DNA of 37,049 nt from Candidatus Latescibacterota bacterium (GTDB lineage: Bacteria > Latescibacterota > UBA2968 > SICM01). Shown here one piece after another: positions 23,255-31,068 of the stretch. Below the pieces are notes generated by a model, which was not told the origin of the DNA, did no database searches, and saw only the letters and a list, made by a program, of their open reading frames with translations. Made by a program: the position numbers and the translations under genes. Within the stretch, counting starts at the first letter, position 1; the number at the start of each line of letters is the position of its first letter. The stretch lies in the NCBI GenBank assembly GCA_009694805.1, contig SICM01000023.1, positions 1 to 37,049 on the forward strand. The letters run 5' to 3'.

Positions 23255-24241
23255 ATGTCTATCAACGTAGCGGTGATCGGCTGCGGCGGGATGGGGCGCG
23301 GCCACCTGAACGGCTACCAGGCGGACCCCCGCGCCCGCATCGTGGGGGTGGCGGACCTGTCGGAGGAGGCCGCGCGCAAGGCTGCCTCGGATTACGGCGT
23401 CCCGTTTCACACGACGGACATCAACGCCCTGCTGGACCTTCCCGGTCTCCAGGCCGTGAGCGTGGTGACGCCGAACCACACGCACATCGACGTGACCCCG
23501 ATGGCCGCCGCGCGTGGGATTCACACGCTGTGCGAGAAGCCGCTGGCGCTGTCGGTGGAGGACGCGCGAAAAATGATCGACGCGGCGTCCCGCACGAAGG
23601 CGATCCTGGCCGTGGGGCACGTGCTCCGGTTCGCGCCGCCCGTCGCGGAGGTCTTTCGCATGGCCCGGAGCGGGGAACTGGGCCGGGTAGTCAACTCCTA
23701 CGTCCTCCGGATGGGCACGGCGAGCGCCTTTCTGGCCCTGTCCTGGGGGCGGGAGGCGCGCACGCTGGGAGGGCTCGTCCGGACGCTCAATTGCCACGAG
23801 ATCGATGTCCTGCGCTGGATCTCCGGGGAGATCACGCACGTGGGGGCGGAGATGGCCCACCTGATGGTGGAGGGGATCGACTACGAGGACGTGGCCTGGA
23901 TGACGTTCACGTTCGAGGGCGGGGCGCTCGGCCTGATCGGGCAGAACATCGTTCACTATCTGGGCAACCATTACTACGAGGTCATGGGCACGGAGGCCAC
24001 GGTCCGCTTCCGGACGTCGGGGCCGATCACCGTGGCCGGGAGGGACCGCAAATCCGTCGAGAGGCCCACTTCGGACAAGGTGGCCGTACACGAACAGATC
24101 CGGTGTTTCCTGGATTCCGTGGAGGCCGGGCAGATCGTGGCGCCGCTGGCGGATGGGATGGAGGGGCTGAAGGGGCTGGCGGTCATCGACGCGGCCTACC
24201 GCTCTGCGGAGACCGGGATGAAAGAGCGGGTCGTCTGGTAA
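23255..24241 (+). CDS. Gfo/Idh/MocA family oxidoreductase
   Basis: The 328-residue protein has a canonical NAD(P)-binding start INVAVIGCGGMGRGHLNGY, SVVTPNHTHIDVT, CEKPLALSVEDA with the catalytic Lys, GHVLRFAPPVAEV, and a second domain with NCHEIDVLRWISGE (conserved His-x-x-D type) and FEGGALGLIGQN. Its C-terminus is shorter than that of the 20098 homologue, and the two are not close duplicates. GAGGG lies 10 bases before the ATG. Substrate is unknown. Confidence 0.94.
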   Translation: MSINVAVIGCGGMGRGHLNGYQADPRARIVGVADLSEEAARKAASDYGVPFHTTDINALLDLPGLQAVSVVTPNHTHIDVTPMAAARGIHTLCEKPLALSVEDARKMIDAASRTKAILAVGHVLRFAPPVAEVFRMARSGELGRVVNSYVLRMGTASAFLALSWGREARTLGGLVRTLNCHEIDVLRWISGEITHVGAEMAHLMVEGIDYEDVAWMTFTFEGGALGLIGQNIVHYLGNHYYEVMGTEATVRFRTSGPITVAGRDRKSVERPTSDKVAVHEQIRCFLDSVEAGQIVAPLADGMEGLKGLAVIDAAYRSAETGMKERVVW

Positions 24242-24248
24242 TCAGAAG

Positions 24249-24405
24249 TCGGGTTGTGGGTCCAGGGTCACGGGTCCAGGGTTCACCCCTCGATACGCGG
24301 CTTTCAGCCGCTACTCGGGGAAAGGGTTAATCCGTCTATCCCGAGTAGCCCCGCAGGGGCGTATCGAGGGATAGATGACTCAGGACCCGTGACTCGTGAC
24401 CGGTT
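24249..24405. repeat. cloverleaf palindrome nested in a heptamer-repeat hairpin
   Basis: Outer heptamers (GGGTCCA, GGGTCAC, GGGTCCA on the left; GACTCAG, GACCCGT, GACTCGT on the right) pair, including a perfect 11-bp stem (24267-24277 with 24383-24393). Inside are four abutting helices with no unpaired base between them: 24287-24297 with 24360-24370 (11 bp), hairpin 24298-24310 (5 bp), 24311-24319 with 24340-24348 (9 bp), and hairpin 24349-24359 (4 bp). It covers most of the 200-base gap before the AraC-type gene. Confidence 0.9.
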
Positions 24406-24442
24406 TTGACAGGTTTCACGGGGGGCCAGAAAGGAGTACCTG

Positions 24443-24796
24443 ATGGCGGCCAGGAGGCGGATGGATGCGAACCGCGTTGCCCAGATGAGGCGTTACATCG
24501 CCCAGAATTGCACCCGAAACATCCACTTGAAGGACATCAGCGCGCGGTTCCGCATCAGTCCGGGGCACGTCTGTCGGATTTTCAAGGATCAGCTTGGCAT
24601 GTCGTTCACCAAGTGTCTGAACGCCGACCGGATCAAGGAGGCCAAACGGCTCCTCAAGCAGACTCGGTGTCCGGCCTACGTCGTCGCCCAGAAGGTCGGC
24701 TTCCGGAACAGGGACTACTTTTTCAAGGTGTTCAAACGCATCGAGGGGAGCACGCCCGACCGTTACCGGGACGCGTCACGGGAGAAGAAGGCGTAG
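24443..24796 (+). CDS. AraC-type DNA-binding protein, HTH domain only
   Basis: The 117-residue protein is essentially just the double helix-turn-helix of AraC/XylS regulators: IHLKDISARFRISPGHVCRIFKDQLGMSF, RIKEAKRLLKQT, and AYVVAQKVGFRNRDYFFKVFKRIEGSTPDRYR. No ligand-binding domain is present, so it may act constitutively or be controlled by its own level, like MarA/SoxS. AGGAG lies six bases before the ATG. The aminotransferase gene starts two bases after its stop, so the two are one unit. Confidence 0.92.
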   Translation: MAARRRMDANRVAQMRRYIAQNCTRNIHLKDISARFRISPGHVCRIFKDQLGMSFTKCLNADRIKEAKRLLKQTRCPAYVVAQKVGFRNRDYFFKVFKRIEGSTPDRYRDASREKKA

Positions 24797-24798
24797 AC

Positions 24799-26118
24799 AT
24801 GGAAGCCCTCATCGAACGCTATAAGGTTCATTCCCCCAGGTCCCGCGCCCTGTATGAGCGCGCCCTGGCCGTCCTGCCCGGCGGCACGACGCGCACGAGC
24901 GTCTTCTACGCGCCCTATCCGCTCTACATCGAGCGGGGGGCGGGGTGCCGGGTCTGGGACGCGGACGGGGGGGAGCGGATCGACTTCAACGGGAATGCCA
25001 CGTCCCAGATTCACGGGCACGGCCACCCCGCTGTCGCGGAGGCGGTCCGGCGACAGGCGGAGCGGGGGGTCTCCTTCGGCGCGCCGTCGGAGGCCGAGAT
25101 CCGTCTGGCGGAGGTCCTGTGCGAGCGCATTTCGTCCGTGGAGCAGGTGCGGTTCACGAGCTCGGGGACCGAGGCCGTGATGTACGCCCTCCGCGTGGCG
25201 AAGGCGTTCACGGGACGGCGGAAGATCGCCAAGTGCGAGGGGGGGTTCCACGGGGCCCACGACTCGGTCCACGTCAACTTCGCCCCGGTGGCCCCGGCGG
25301 AACCCGAGGATCGGTCCGGGGTCCGGCCCGAGTCGCAGGGGATGAGCGGGTACGAGGAGACGGTGATCTTTCCCTTCAACGACACGGCCGGGGCAGAGGC
25401 GATCCTTGAGCAACACGGGAAGGACCTGGCTGCGGTGATCCTGGAGCCGGTGCCGGGGTCGCGGGGGTGCCTGCCGCCGGACCCCGTGTTTCTCACGATG
25501 CTGCGCGAGGTGACGGCGCGCCTGGGCATCGTCCTGATCTTCGACGAGGTGATGTGTCTGCGGGTCTCCTACCGTGGGGCGCAGGGGCGCTACGGGGTGA
25601 CGCCCGACATGACGACGATGGGGAAGATCATCGGGGGGGGACTGCCGCTGGCCGCGTTCGGGGGACGGAGGGACCTCATGGCGTTGCTCGACCCTTCGGC
25701 CGGGCCCCCTGTCATCCCGCAGACGGGGACGTTCAACGGGGCGGCGCTGGCGGCTGCCGCGGGGACGGCGGCCATGGAGGCGCTGACGCCGGAGGCGTTC
25801 GACCGGCTCGAAAAGATGGGGGAGCGCCTGAGGGAGGGGCTGAGTCGCGTCTTCCGGCGGCGGGAGGTGAAGGCGCAGGTGACGGGCGTGGGGTCGATGT
25901 TCAGGGTCCACACGACCGACCGGCGGTTCGAAACGCTGCGGGACACGGCCTACGGAGATCGTCGCTTGTCCCAGCAGCTCTTCTTCGGCCTGCTCCACCG
26001 GGGCATCCTGCCGTTCGCCAGCGGGATGGGGTGTCTCTCCACGCCGATGGGGGAGGCCGAGGTGGACGCCTTTGTAGGGGCCGTAGACGAGACGCTGGTT
26101 GAGGATATGGGGTTTTAA
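24799..26118 (+). CDS. class-III PLP aminotransferase, glutamate-1-semialdehyde aminotransferase-like
   Basis: The 439-residue enzyme has the class-III fold: LPGGTTRTSVFYAPYPLYIERG, DFNGNATSQIHGHGHPAV, SSGTEAVMYALRVAKAFTGRRKI, FHGAHD, ILEPVPG, LIFDEVMCLR (Asp249 to the PLP nitrogen) and the PLP Lys276 in TTMGKIIGGGLPLAAFGG. It resembles HemL, but differs enough in the active-site loop (GGFHGAHD against HemL's GCYHGHAD) that it is probably a related aminotransferase or aminomutase rather than the tetrapyrrole enzyme. The start ATG is two bases after the AraC-type gene. Confidence 0.9.
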   Translation: MEALIERYKVHSPRSRALYERALAVLPGGTTRTSVFYAPYPLYIERGAGCRVWDADGGERIDFNGNATSQIHGHGHPAVAEAVRRQAERGVSFGAPSEAEIRLAEVLCERISSVEQVRFTSSGTEAVMYALRVAKAFTGRRKIAKCEGGFHGAHDSVHVNFAPVAPAEPEDRSGVRPESQGMSGYEETVIFPFNDTAGAEAILEQHGKDLAAVILEPVPGSRGCLPPDPVFLTMLREVTARLGIVLIFDEVMCLRVSYRGAQGRYGVTPDMTTMGKIIGGGLPLAAFGGRRDLMALLDPSAGPPVIPQTGTFNGAALAAAAGTAAMEALTPEAFDRLEKMGERLREGLSRVFRRREVKAQVTGVGSMFRVHTTDRRFETLRDTAYGDRRLSQQLFFGLLHRGILPFASGMGCLSTPMGEAEVDAFVGAVDETLVEDMGF

Positions 26119-26133
26119 AAAAGGAGGTATCTT

Positions 26134-26565
26134 ATGGACATGACCAAGGGACCGCCGAGAAGCCCGAAGTCCACCGCAGTCCTCGGCAGCGTGGCCGTGG
26201 CGAGGATGGCGGACAAGGGGCGCGCGCAACTGGCCGACAAGATCGGGGAATTCAAGTACGGGAACGATTCCGGGATGGACAAGGCGACGCTCGAATTTCT
26301 GGGCCTGACGGCGGACGCGTTCCTGGAGGCGCTCAAGGCCTCCCCGGATGACGCGTCGCTGGAGGCGCGGCTGAAGGCCGGGTTCAAGCGGACCGCGCAG
26401 GAGGTCGCCCAATACAATCAGTCCCGGCTCGCCCCGCCGTCGACGCCGGAGCGGATCGCCATGTTCCAGGATCGGCTGGCCAAGTGGGCGCCGGGCCGGA
26501 CGGACCTCAAGACGCTGTGGGACCTGACGGAACTGGATGACAAGAAGACGTTCGGGCTGGCGTAG
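26134..26565 (+). CDS. DUF5069 domain protein
   Basis: The 143-residue protein fits DUF5069: PPRSPKSTAVLGSVAVARMADKGRAQLADKIGEFKYG, then a helical DKATLEFLGLTADAFLEALKASPDDASLEARL and a C-terminal LAKWAPGRTDLKTLWDLTELDD. Function is unknown. A very strong AAAGGAGGT site precedes the ATG. It is the last plus-strand gene before a convergent terminator. Confidence 0.82.
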   Translation: MDMTKGPPRSPKSTAVLGSVAVARMADKGRAQLADKIGEFKYGNDSGMDKATLEFLGLTADAFLEALKASPDDASLEARLKAGFKRTAQEVAQYNQSRLAPPSTPERIAMFQDRLAKWAPGRTDLKTLWDLTELDDKKTFGLA

Positions 26566-26576
26566 GAAGGGGGGAG

Positions 26577-26645
26577 CGCGGCGATTCATCGCCGCGTGAG
26601 TGGTGCGTGGGTGAGTGGTGAGTAGCACGGCGATTCATCGCCGTG
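26577..26645. repeat. pair of palindromic hairpins with a compensating base change
   Basis: CGCGGCGATTCATCGCCGCG (26577-26596) and CACGGCGATTCATCGCCGTG (26626-26645) are the same 20-base palindrome, except that a G-C pair has become A-T on both sides of the stem. Between them are GTGAGTG-type units of about seven bases. Confidence 0.85.
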
Positions 26646-26650
26646 AAGAG

Positions 26651-26680
26651 AAGGGCTGACCGTGAATCCGGTCAGCCCTT
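26651..26680. terminator. convergent-gene terminator hairpin
   Basis: A perfect 11-bp stem AAGGGCTGACC/GGTCAGCCCTT (26651-26661, 26670-26680) has an eight-base loop and is followed on the plus strand by TCTGTTTG. It lies between convergent genes ending at 26565 and 26695. It should stop plus-strand transcription and may act in both directions. Confidence 0.78.
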
Positions 26681-26694
26681 TCTGTTTGTGCGCG

Positions 26695-27825
26695 TCAGAA
26701 GCGTTCGAGCAGCAGCCGGGTGATCAGGTTTGGGCGGCTGTAGTATCTCCGGGTCGCCTCGTCTTTGCCGTGCCACAGACGGCGCGGAAAGATGGTGTGG
26801 TTGCTCAGGCCGGCGTCGGTCGAGCGGCCGCAGTAGAGGTGAATGGTCCGGCGCTCCGAGGGGGTCTGCCGGACGTTGCCGGCGTGGAGGAGGGCCGTGT
26901 TGAACAGGATGGCCGTGCCTGCGGGGCCGATGAGGTGTCTGGCCTCCGAGAGGTCACAGGCGTTGAGCGCGGGCAGTTCGGGGGCCTGGGACGTGCCGGG
27001 CAGGACGCTGAAGGTGTGCGTGGCGTCGCTCCCGTGGGTGAGGTACAACACGATGGAGAGGTAGCGCGTGTGGTAGGGCTGATTCGGGAGATGGGTGGCG
27101 TCCCGGTGCCAGTGACACTCCACGGGCCCGTCCGGGTTCGGGGCGCGGATCATCACCGAGTGCTCCTCGACGCAGATGTCCTGCCCCAGGATGGCCTCCA
27201 TCAGCGGCAGCAGCCTCGGGGGGCGCGCGGTGGCGTCGAGGTCCGGCTGGGCGAGCAGGGCGTGGACCGACTGGAGGCGGCCGTTCCCGTGGTTCCGCCA
27301 GAGCGGCTTGTTCTCAGAGAGGTCGCGGTCTATCGCCTCGTTGACGATCTGGACCTCCTGGGCAGACAGGGCGTCCGGGACGACGACGTAGCCGTTTTCC
27401 TGGTAGAAGGCCAGGCTCTCCCCCGTGGTCTCGCGTTTCAGCCCTTCCCCGTCCTCCTGGGCGGGGCTGCCCAGGGCTTCGGCCACGGCGCTCTGGAGTT
27501 CCTGCATGGTGAAGGGTTTGGACAGGACGTGCTGGGCGCCCAGGTACCTGGCCGCAGGCAGGCGGTTGAAGCTGCCCCTGGCCCCGGTGACGGCGATGAT
27601 CCTGACGTTCGGGAAATCGCGCCGGAGTTCCCGGATGGTCTCCACGCCGTCCTTGTGGGGCATCAGGATGTCGGTGATGATGAGGTCGGGGTGCATCTGG
27701 CGAAAGAGGCGCATCCCCTCCTTGCCGTCCGGGGCCTCGAAGACCTCGTGACCCGTGCTCTCCAGCATGCCCCTGTAGATCTTCCGGATATCCTCTTCGT
27801 CTTCGATCACCAGAATGCGTGCCAA
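26695..27825 (-). CDS. response-regulator receiver domain fused to PhyH-type dioxygenase
   Basis: The 376-residue protein joins two unrelated domains. Residues 1 to about 120 are a CheY-like receiver with every key residue: acidic pair Glu8-Asp9, phospho-acceptor Asp52 (IITDILMPHKDG), Thr80 and Lys103 (LSKPF). Residues about 133-376 are a phytanoyl-CoA-dioxygenase family Fe(II)/2-oxoglutarate oxygenase: FYQENGYVVVPDALS, metal ligands His240-x-Asp242 (WHRDATHLP) and His314 (LLHAGN), and an Arg325-Arg326 pair at the usual 2-oxoglutarate-anchoring place. The start is TTG at 27825 with GGGA six bases upstream and a stop close above it. No histidine kinase is in the window. Confidence 0.9.
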   Translation of the reverse strand: MARILVIEDEEDIRKIYRGMLESTGHEVFEAPDGKEGMRLFRQMHPDLIITDILMPHKDGVETIRELRRDFPNVRIIAVTGARGSFNRLPAARYLGAQHVLSKPFTMQELQSAVAEALGSPAQEDGEGLKRETTGESLAFYQENGYVVVPDALSAQEVQIVNEAIDRDLSENKPLWRNHGNGRLQSVHALLAQPDLDATARPPRLLPLMEAILGQDICVEEHSVMIRAPNPDGPVECHWHRDATHLPNQPYHTRYLSIVLYLTHGSDATHTFSVLPGTSQAPELPALNACDLSEARHLIGPAGTAILFNTALLHAGNVRQTPSERRTIHLYCGRSTDAGLSNHTIFPRRLWHGKDEATRRYYSRPNLITRLLLERF

Positions 27826-27873
27826 TGGAGGTCCCTTTCATCTCATCCCGACGGATGCATTTTAACGTCACTT

Positions 27874-28040
27874 AGAGTCCGTACGGAAATCCCATCCGGG
27901 CTTCAAGCGGCTGCGAAGGCTTTGGGCTGCGTTACGCTCAGTCGCCGCATCCGCCTTGCAGGATGTGCCTCCTTCGCAAGCCTTGCTCAAAGCCTTCTCG
28001 CTCGCTTTCGGGCCTCAGAGCGAATTTCCGTACGGACTCT
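27874..28040. repeat. 167-bp foldback element with perfect 17-bp ends
   Basis: AGAGTCCGTACGGAAAT (27874-27890) is repeated inverted at 28024-28040. Inside, GCGAAGGCTTTGGGC (about 27918-27932) pairs imperfectly with GCTCAAAGCCTTCTCGC (about 27983-27999), so the whole element can fold. It carries no gene, fills the space between two minus-strand genes, and its right end overlaps the first base of the MlrC-type gene's TAA stop. Confidence 0.88.
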
Positions 28041-29542
28041 TACTGAAGAATGGTCGGCGCGAGCCCGGGGATGTCCGGGTCGAGCGGAAAATAGGGGCGC
28101 TGGAGGTGCTTGTACCGGACGTGCCGTATCGTGGCAGGGGTCGGGCCGGGGGTGTCCAGGATGAAGACCGCCCTGGCGACAGGGCCGTAAGCCATCCGGT
28201 AGTTCATGGGATTTTTGGCGACGATGAACTTGGCGTCGGGGGGGGTCAGGTCCAGGGCGCGCGACTGTTCATCGGCCCAGTCGTAGGTGCCGTGCGTGGT
28301 GACGAGCACCTGGATGGCGCCGATGGACAGCACCGCAGAGGGTCCCATGTTCCCTTCCACGTCGCTCCAGATGCCCCCGGTGTATCGGAAACGCCCGTCG
28401 CTGAGCCGGGTCACGCGGCCGGTCACCGTCACGGGCTGGCCCCATCGGGGGTCGAGCCGGTGGCCGAGGGGGACGGTGATCTCCCGGCCCGGCCCGGCCC
28501 GGTGGCAGGCGGCCGCGGCGTCGGGGTCGACGATGGGGACCAGGGAGGGCTGCGTGACGTTCATCTCCAGCAGGGCCTTCAACGTCGCGGGGCTGTCGCC
28601 CGCCGCGCCGCCCCCGCAGCAGTCCGCGGTCTCCACCAGCACCACCGGTCCTCCCTCGACCTGAAGCCCTCTGGCGATGGCCTCGCGGGGGGGGAGGACC
28701 TCCGGCTCCAGGTCGAACCGGCGGGCCCAGTACTGTTCCGCGAGCTGCCGCGCCAGCCGGACGGCCCCGTCCGGGTCGCCATCCGTGATGACGAGCGCGC
28801 CGCTGCCCATGTCGGGCTGGTCCAGGAAGGGGTGGACGAGAAAGACGCTGGTGGACAGGACGCGGTCCCGGCCCTCGTGCGCCTTGGCGGCGCGCATGAG
28901 GTCGGCGAAGGGGTCGTCCCCCTCGGTGGAGCCGAGGATCGCGCCGGTGATCACGGGCACTCTGGCCATGGCCATCGTCGGACGATGCCGACCCTCCAGG
29001 GCGCCCACGAGCATCCGCGCGCCCCGGACGCCCGTGGTGAAGGTGTCCCGGTGGGGGTAGGTCTCCCAGGCGATCAGGGCGTCTGCGAAACGGACCATGT
29101 CGGCGGTGACGTGGGCGTGCAGGTCGAGCGTGGCCACGATGGGGGTGGCGGGACCGACGGTCTGGCGCACGGCCCGGATCAGGTCCCCTTCCAGGTCCGG
29201 GGCGTTCTCGGCGGCGGCGGCGCCGTGCAGGGGCAGGAGGACGCCGTCCACGGGCAGGGCGGCGCGCAGCCGGTCGAGGAGTTCGGTTTTGAGCTGCGTG
29301 TAGCAGCCGGCGGTCAACGGCCCGCCGGGGCAGGTGCTCGCGAAGATCAGGGGGGCGATGTCCGCGTGAGACTCGCGCAGGACCTGAAGCATTCCGCCGA
29401 GCACGCCGGCGTCCGATGTCAGGACCTCTTCCCCCCGGCGCAGTTCATACCGCTCGAACCAGCCGAGGTCGATGGGGACGCCGCCGAGCTGGTTGCACTC
29501 GGTGAGGATGCCGCCGACGGCGATGCGATGCGTACGATTCAT
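28040..29542 (-). CDS. M81 family metallopeptidase (MlrC-like)
   Basis: The 500-residue protein matches the MlrC/microcystinase-C family: RIAVGGILTECNQ at the start, FASTCPGGPLTAGCYTQLKTELL, GVLLPLHGAAAAEN, DLHAHVTADMV, WETYPHRDTFTTG, VHPFLDQPDMGSGALVITDGD, then the C-terminal ETADCCGGGAAGDSPATLKALLE, a version of the family's DNPGGGAPGD. The family is zinc-dependent; only MlrC, which opens linearised microcystin peptides, is well studied, so the substrate here is open. It begins 21 bases after the secreted copper-monooxygenase-like gene and is probably co-transcribed with it. Confidence 0.93.
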   Translation of the reverse strand: MNRTHRIAVGGILTECNQLGGVPIDLGWFERYELRRGEEVLTSDAGVLGGMLQVLRESHADIAPLIFASTCPGGPLTAGCYTQLKTELLDRLRAALPVDGVLLPLHGAAAAENAPDLEGDLIRAVRQTVGPATPIVATLDLHAHVTADMVRFADALIAWETYPHRDTFTTGVRGARMLVGALEGRHRPTMAMARVPVITGAILGSTEGDDPFADLMRAAKAHEGRDRVLSTSVFLVHPFLDQPDMGSGALVITDGDPDGAVRLARQLAEQYWARRFDLEPEVLPPREAIARGLQVEGGPVVLVETADCCGGGAAGDSPATLKALLEMNVTQPSLVPIVDPDAAAACHRAGPGREITVPLGHRLDPRWGQPVTVTGRVTRLSDGRFRYTGGIWSDVEGNMGPSAVLSIGAIQVLVTTHGTYDWADEQSRALDLTPPDAKFIVAKNPMNYRMAYGPVARAVFILDTPGPTPATIRHVRYKHLQRPYFPLDPDIPGLAPTILQ

Positions 29543-29563
29543 AACCAGGGACTTTCTATGACA

Positions 29564-31030
29564 TTATTTATAATAGTACCCAAACATGATACACATCTCG
29601 TCCTCCGACGTGAACCCGAAGCGGAGGGGCACGTCCCGGTCCTTGTTGCTGTGCGTGCAGGTGTAGCGGAAGCCGTCGCCCGGCTGGAGGGCCAGGGGCG
29701 GGTTGAGGTTCAGGACCTTCGGGTCGTCCCACGCCGTGCTCTCATAGACCTGCTTGCCGTCCCGGAGGGTCGCGATGGTGAACCGCTCGCCGTGGCGGTG
29801 CATGTGGGAGGAGAGGGCGATCACCTTGATGGGCTGGTCGGTCGTCCAGGTCTGGGATGTGGCCGTCGTCTGGCCAGGCGGGACGTTGATGAAGAAGTTG
29901 CTGTCGAACAGGGGTTCGGCGGTCTGAAGGGCGGCCCCGGCGGGGGCCTCGTAGAGGTTGACGTAGACCTCGCCCATCAGGGTCTCCCGGCCGCGCAGGT
30001 TGACGAAGTGCGAGTTGAGGTCGAAGACCGCGCCCCGGGGGATGCGGATGCCGACGCCGTCGGGGAAGGTGAGGGTCATTCTGGGGGTCTGCGAGCCGGT
30101 GACGAACTGCTTGTTGAAGATGTCCACGATGCCCATCGGGCTGCGCGGGTCGAAGTCCCGGATGCCCGGCGCCGATGGAGGGGTCTTGCCGGTCCAGAGG
30201 TAGAGGATGAAGTGGTGGCTGCCCTCGGGCTGGACGACCTCGATCCGGTTGACGAGCAGGTCGTGGTCGGCGTTCAGCCTGACGGTGGAGAAGATCTCCC
30301 GCTCTTTGCCGGGGGGGATGCCGAAGGGGCCGATGTGGAGCTGCGTGCCGCGCTCCGGCGGCGCAGGCGGGGTGAAGTGTGCGGCGAGGTCCGTGGGGAG
30401 GTTCCCCAGGCGGGGGGCGTCGGGGACGAGTCCGGCCCGGGGCGCGCCCGCCTGGACCCAGGCCCGGAGGGCATCGATCTCGATCCCCTGAAGACCGGAC
30501 ATCCCACGGGGCATGAGGTCGCCCTGGTCGGGGCCGGGGCCGGTGAGCTTGGTCAGGAGGAAGCTCCTCTCCGGGTGGCCGGGGTCGATGCGCATCAGGC
30601 CGGCAGCGGCGGCGGACGGCGTGGAGGACCGGACGCCGACGAGGCTGTCGTAGGCGAGGCCCTCCTCCAGGACGAGGTCTCCGGCCTTCCCGGCGGAGGA
30701 ATGGCAGGAGCTGCTGAGGCAACTTTGATTGAAGATTTTTGTCTGGAGTTCGCGGAAGGTGTCGGCCGCGGGCGCATCGGGCGGAGCGCCGAAGTGTTGC
30801 GCGAACAGGAAGAAGTCGTCGAAATTGACCTTTCCGTCCTCGCTGAGGTCGAACGCCGCGCTGGAGGACCCGAATGCCCCGGCGAACATGAAGAAGTCGT
30901 CGAAGTCCACCTTCCCGTCGCTGTTGAAGTCGGGCGACGCGCCGGAGTGGGCGTGGGCTGCGCCGGGGACGAGGAGGAGGCCGGCGAGGGCCAGGGTGAA
31001 GAGGAGGAGGATTTTGGGGAGGCGGATCAT
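29564..31030 (-). CDS. secreted protein: EF-hand/dockerin-like repeats, CxxxxCH domain and copper monooxygenase-like domain
   Basis: The 488-residue protein begins with a signal peptide (cleavage after about residue 27, AHA). Next are two EF-hand/dockerin-like repeats (DFNSDGKVDFDDFFMFAGAFG from 34, DLSEDGKVNFDDFFLFAQHFG from 61). A CLSSSCH motif (104-110) lies in a segment resembling planctomycete-type cytochrome domains. The C-terminal half resembles PHM/DBM copper type-II monooxygenases, with candidate ligands His272-His273 (SHHFILYLW), His341 (NSHFVNL), His409-x-His411 (SSHMHRHG) and Met479 (EDEMCIMFGYYY). It should act outside the cytoplasm. The start ATG at 31030 precedes the signal peptide directly. 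Domain roles are inferred from family patterns. Confidence 0.85.
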   Translation of the reverse strand: MIRLPKILLLFTLALAGLLLVPGAAHAHSGASPDFNSDGKVDFDDFFMFAGAFGSSSAAFDLSEDGKVNFDDFFLFAQHFGAPPDAPAADTFRELQTKIFNQSCLSSSCHSSAGKAGDLVLEEGLAYDSLVGVRSSTPSAAAAGLMRIDPGHPERSFLLTKLTGPGPDQGDLMPRGMSGLQGIEIDALRAWVQAGAPRAGLVPDAPRLGNLPTDLAAHFTPPAPPERGTQLHIGPFGIPPGKEREIFSTVRLNADHDLLVNRIEVVQPEGSHHFILYLWTGKTPPSAPGIRDFDPRSPMGIVDIFNKQFVTGSQTPRMTLTFPDGVGIRIPRGAVFDLNSHFVNLRGRETLMGEVYVNLYEAPAGAALQTAEPLFDSNFFINVPPGQTTATSQTWTTDQPIKVIALSSHMHRHGERFTIATLRDGKQVYESTAWDDPKVLNLNPPLALQPGDGFRYTCTHSNKDRDVPLRFGFTSEDEMCIMFGYYYK

Positions 31031-31068
31031 GAGGCTCTCAGTCAGAGATTTTCTAAGCGGCCATTTCA

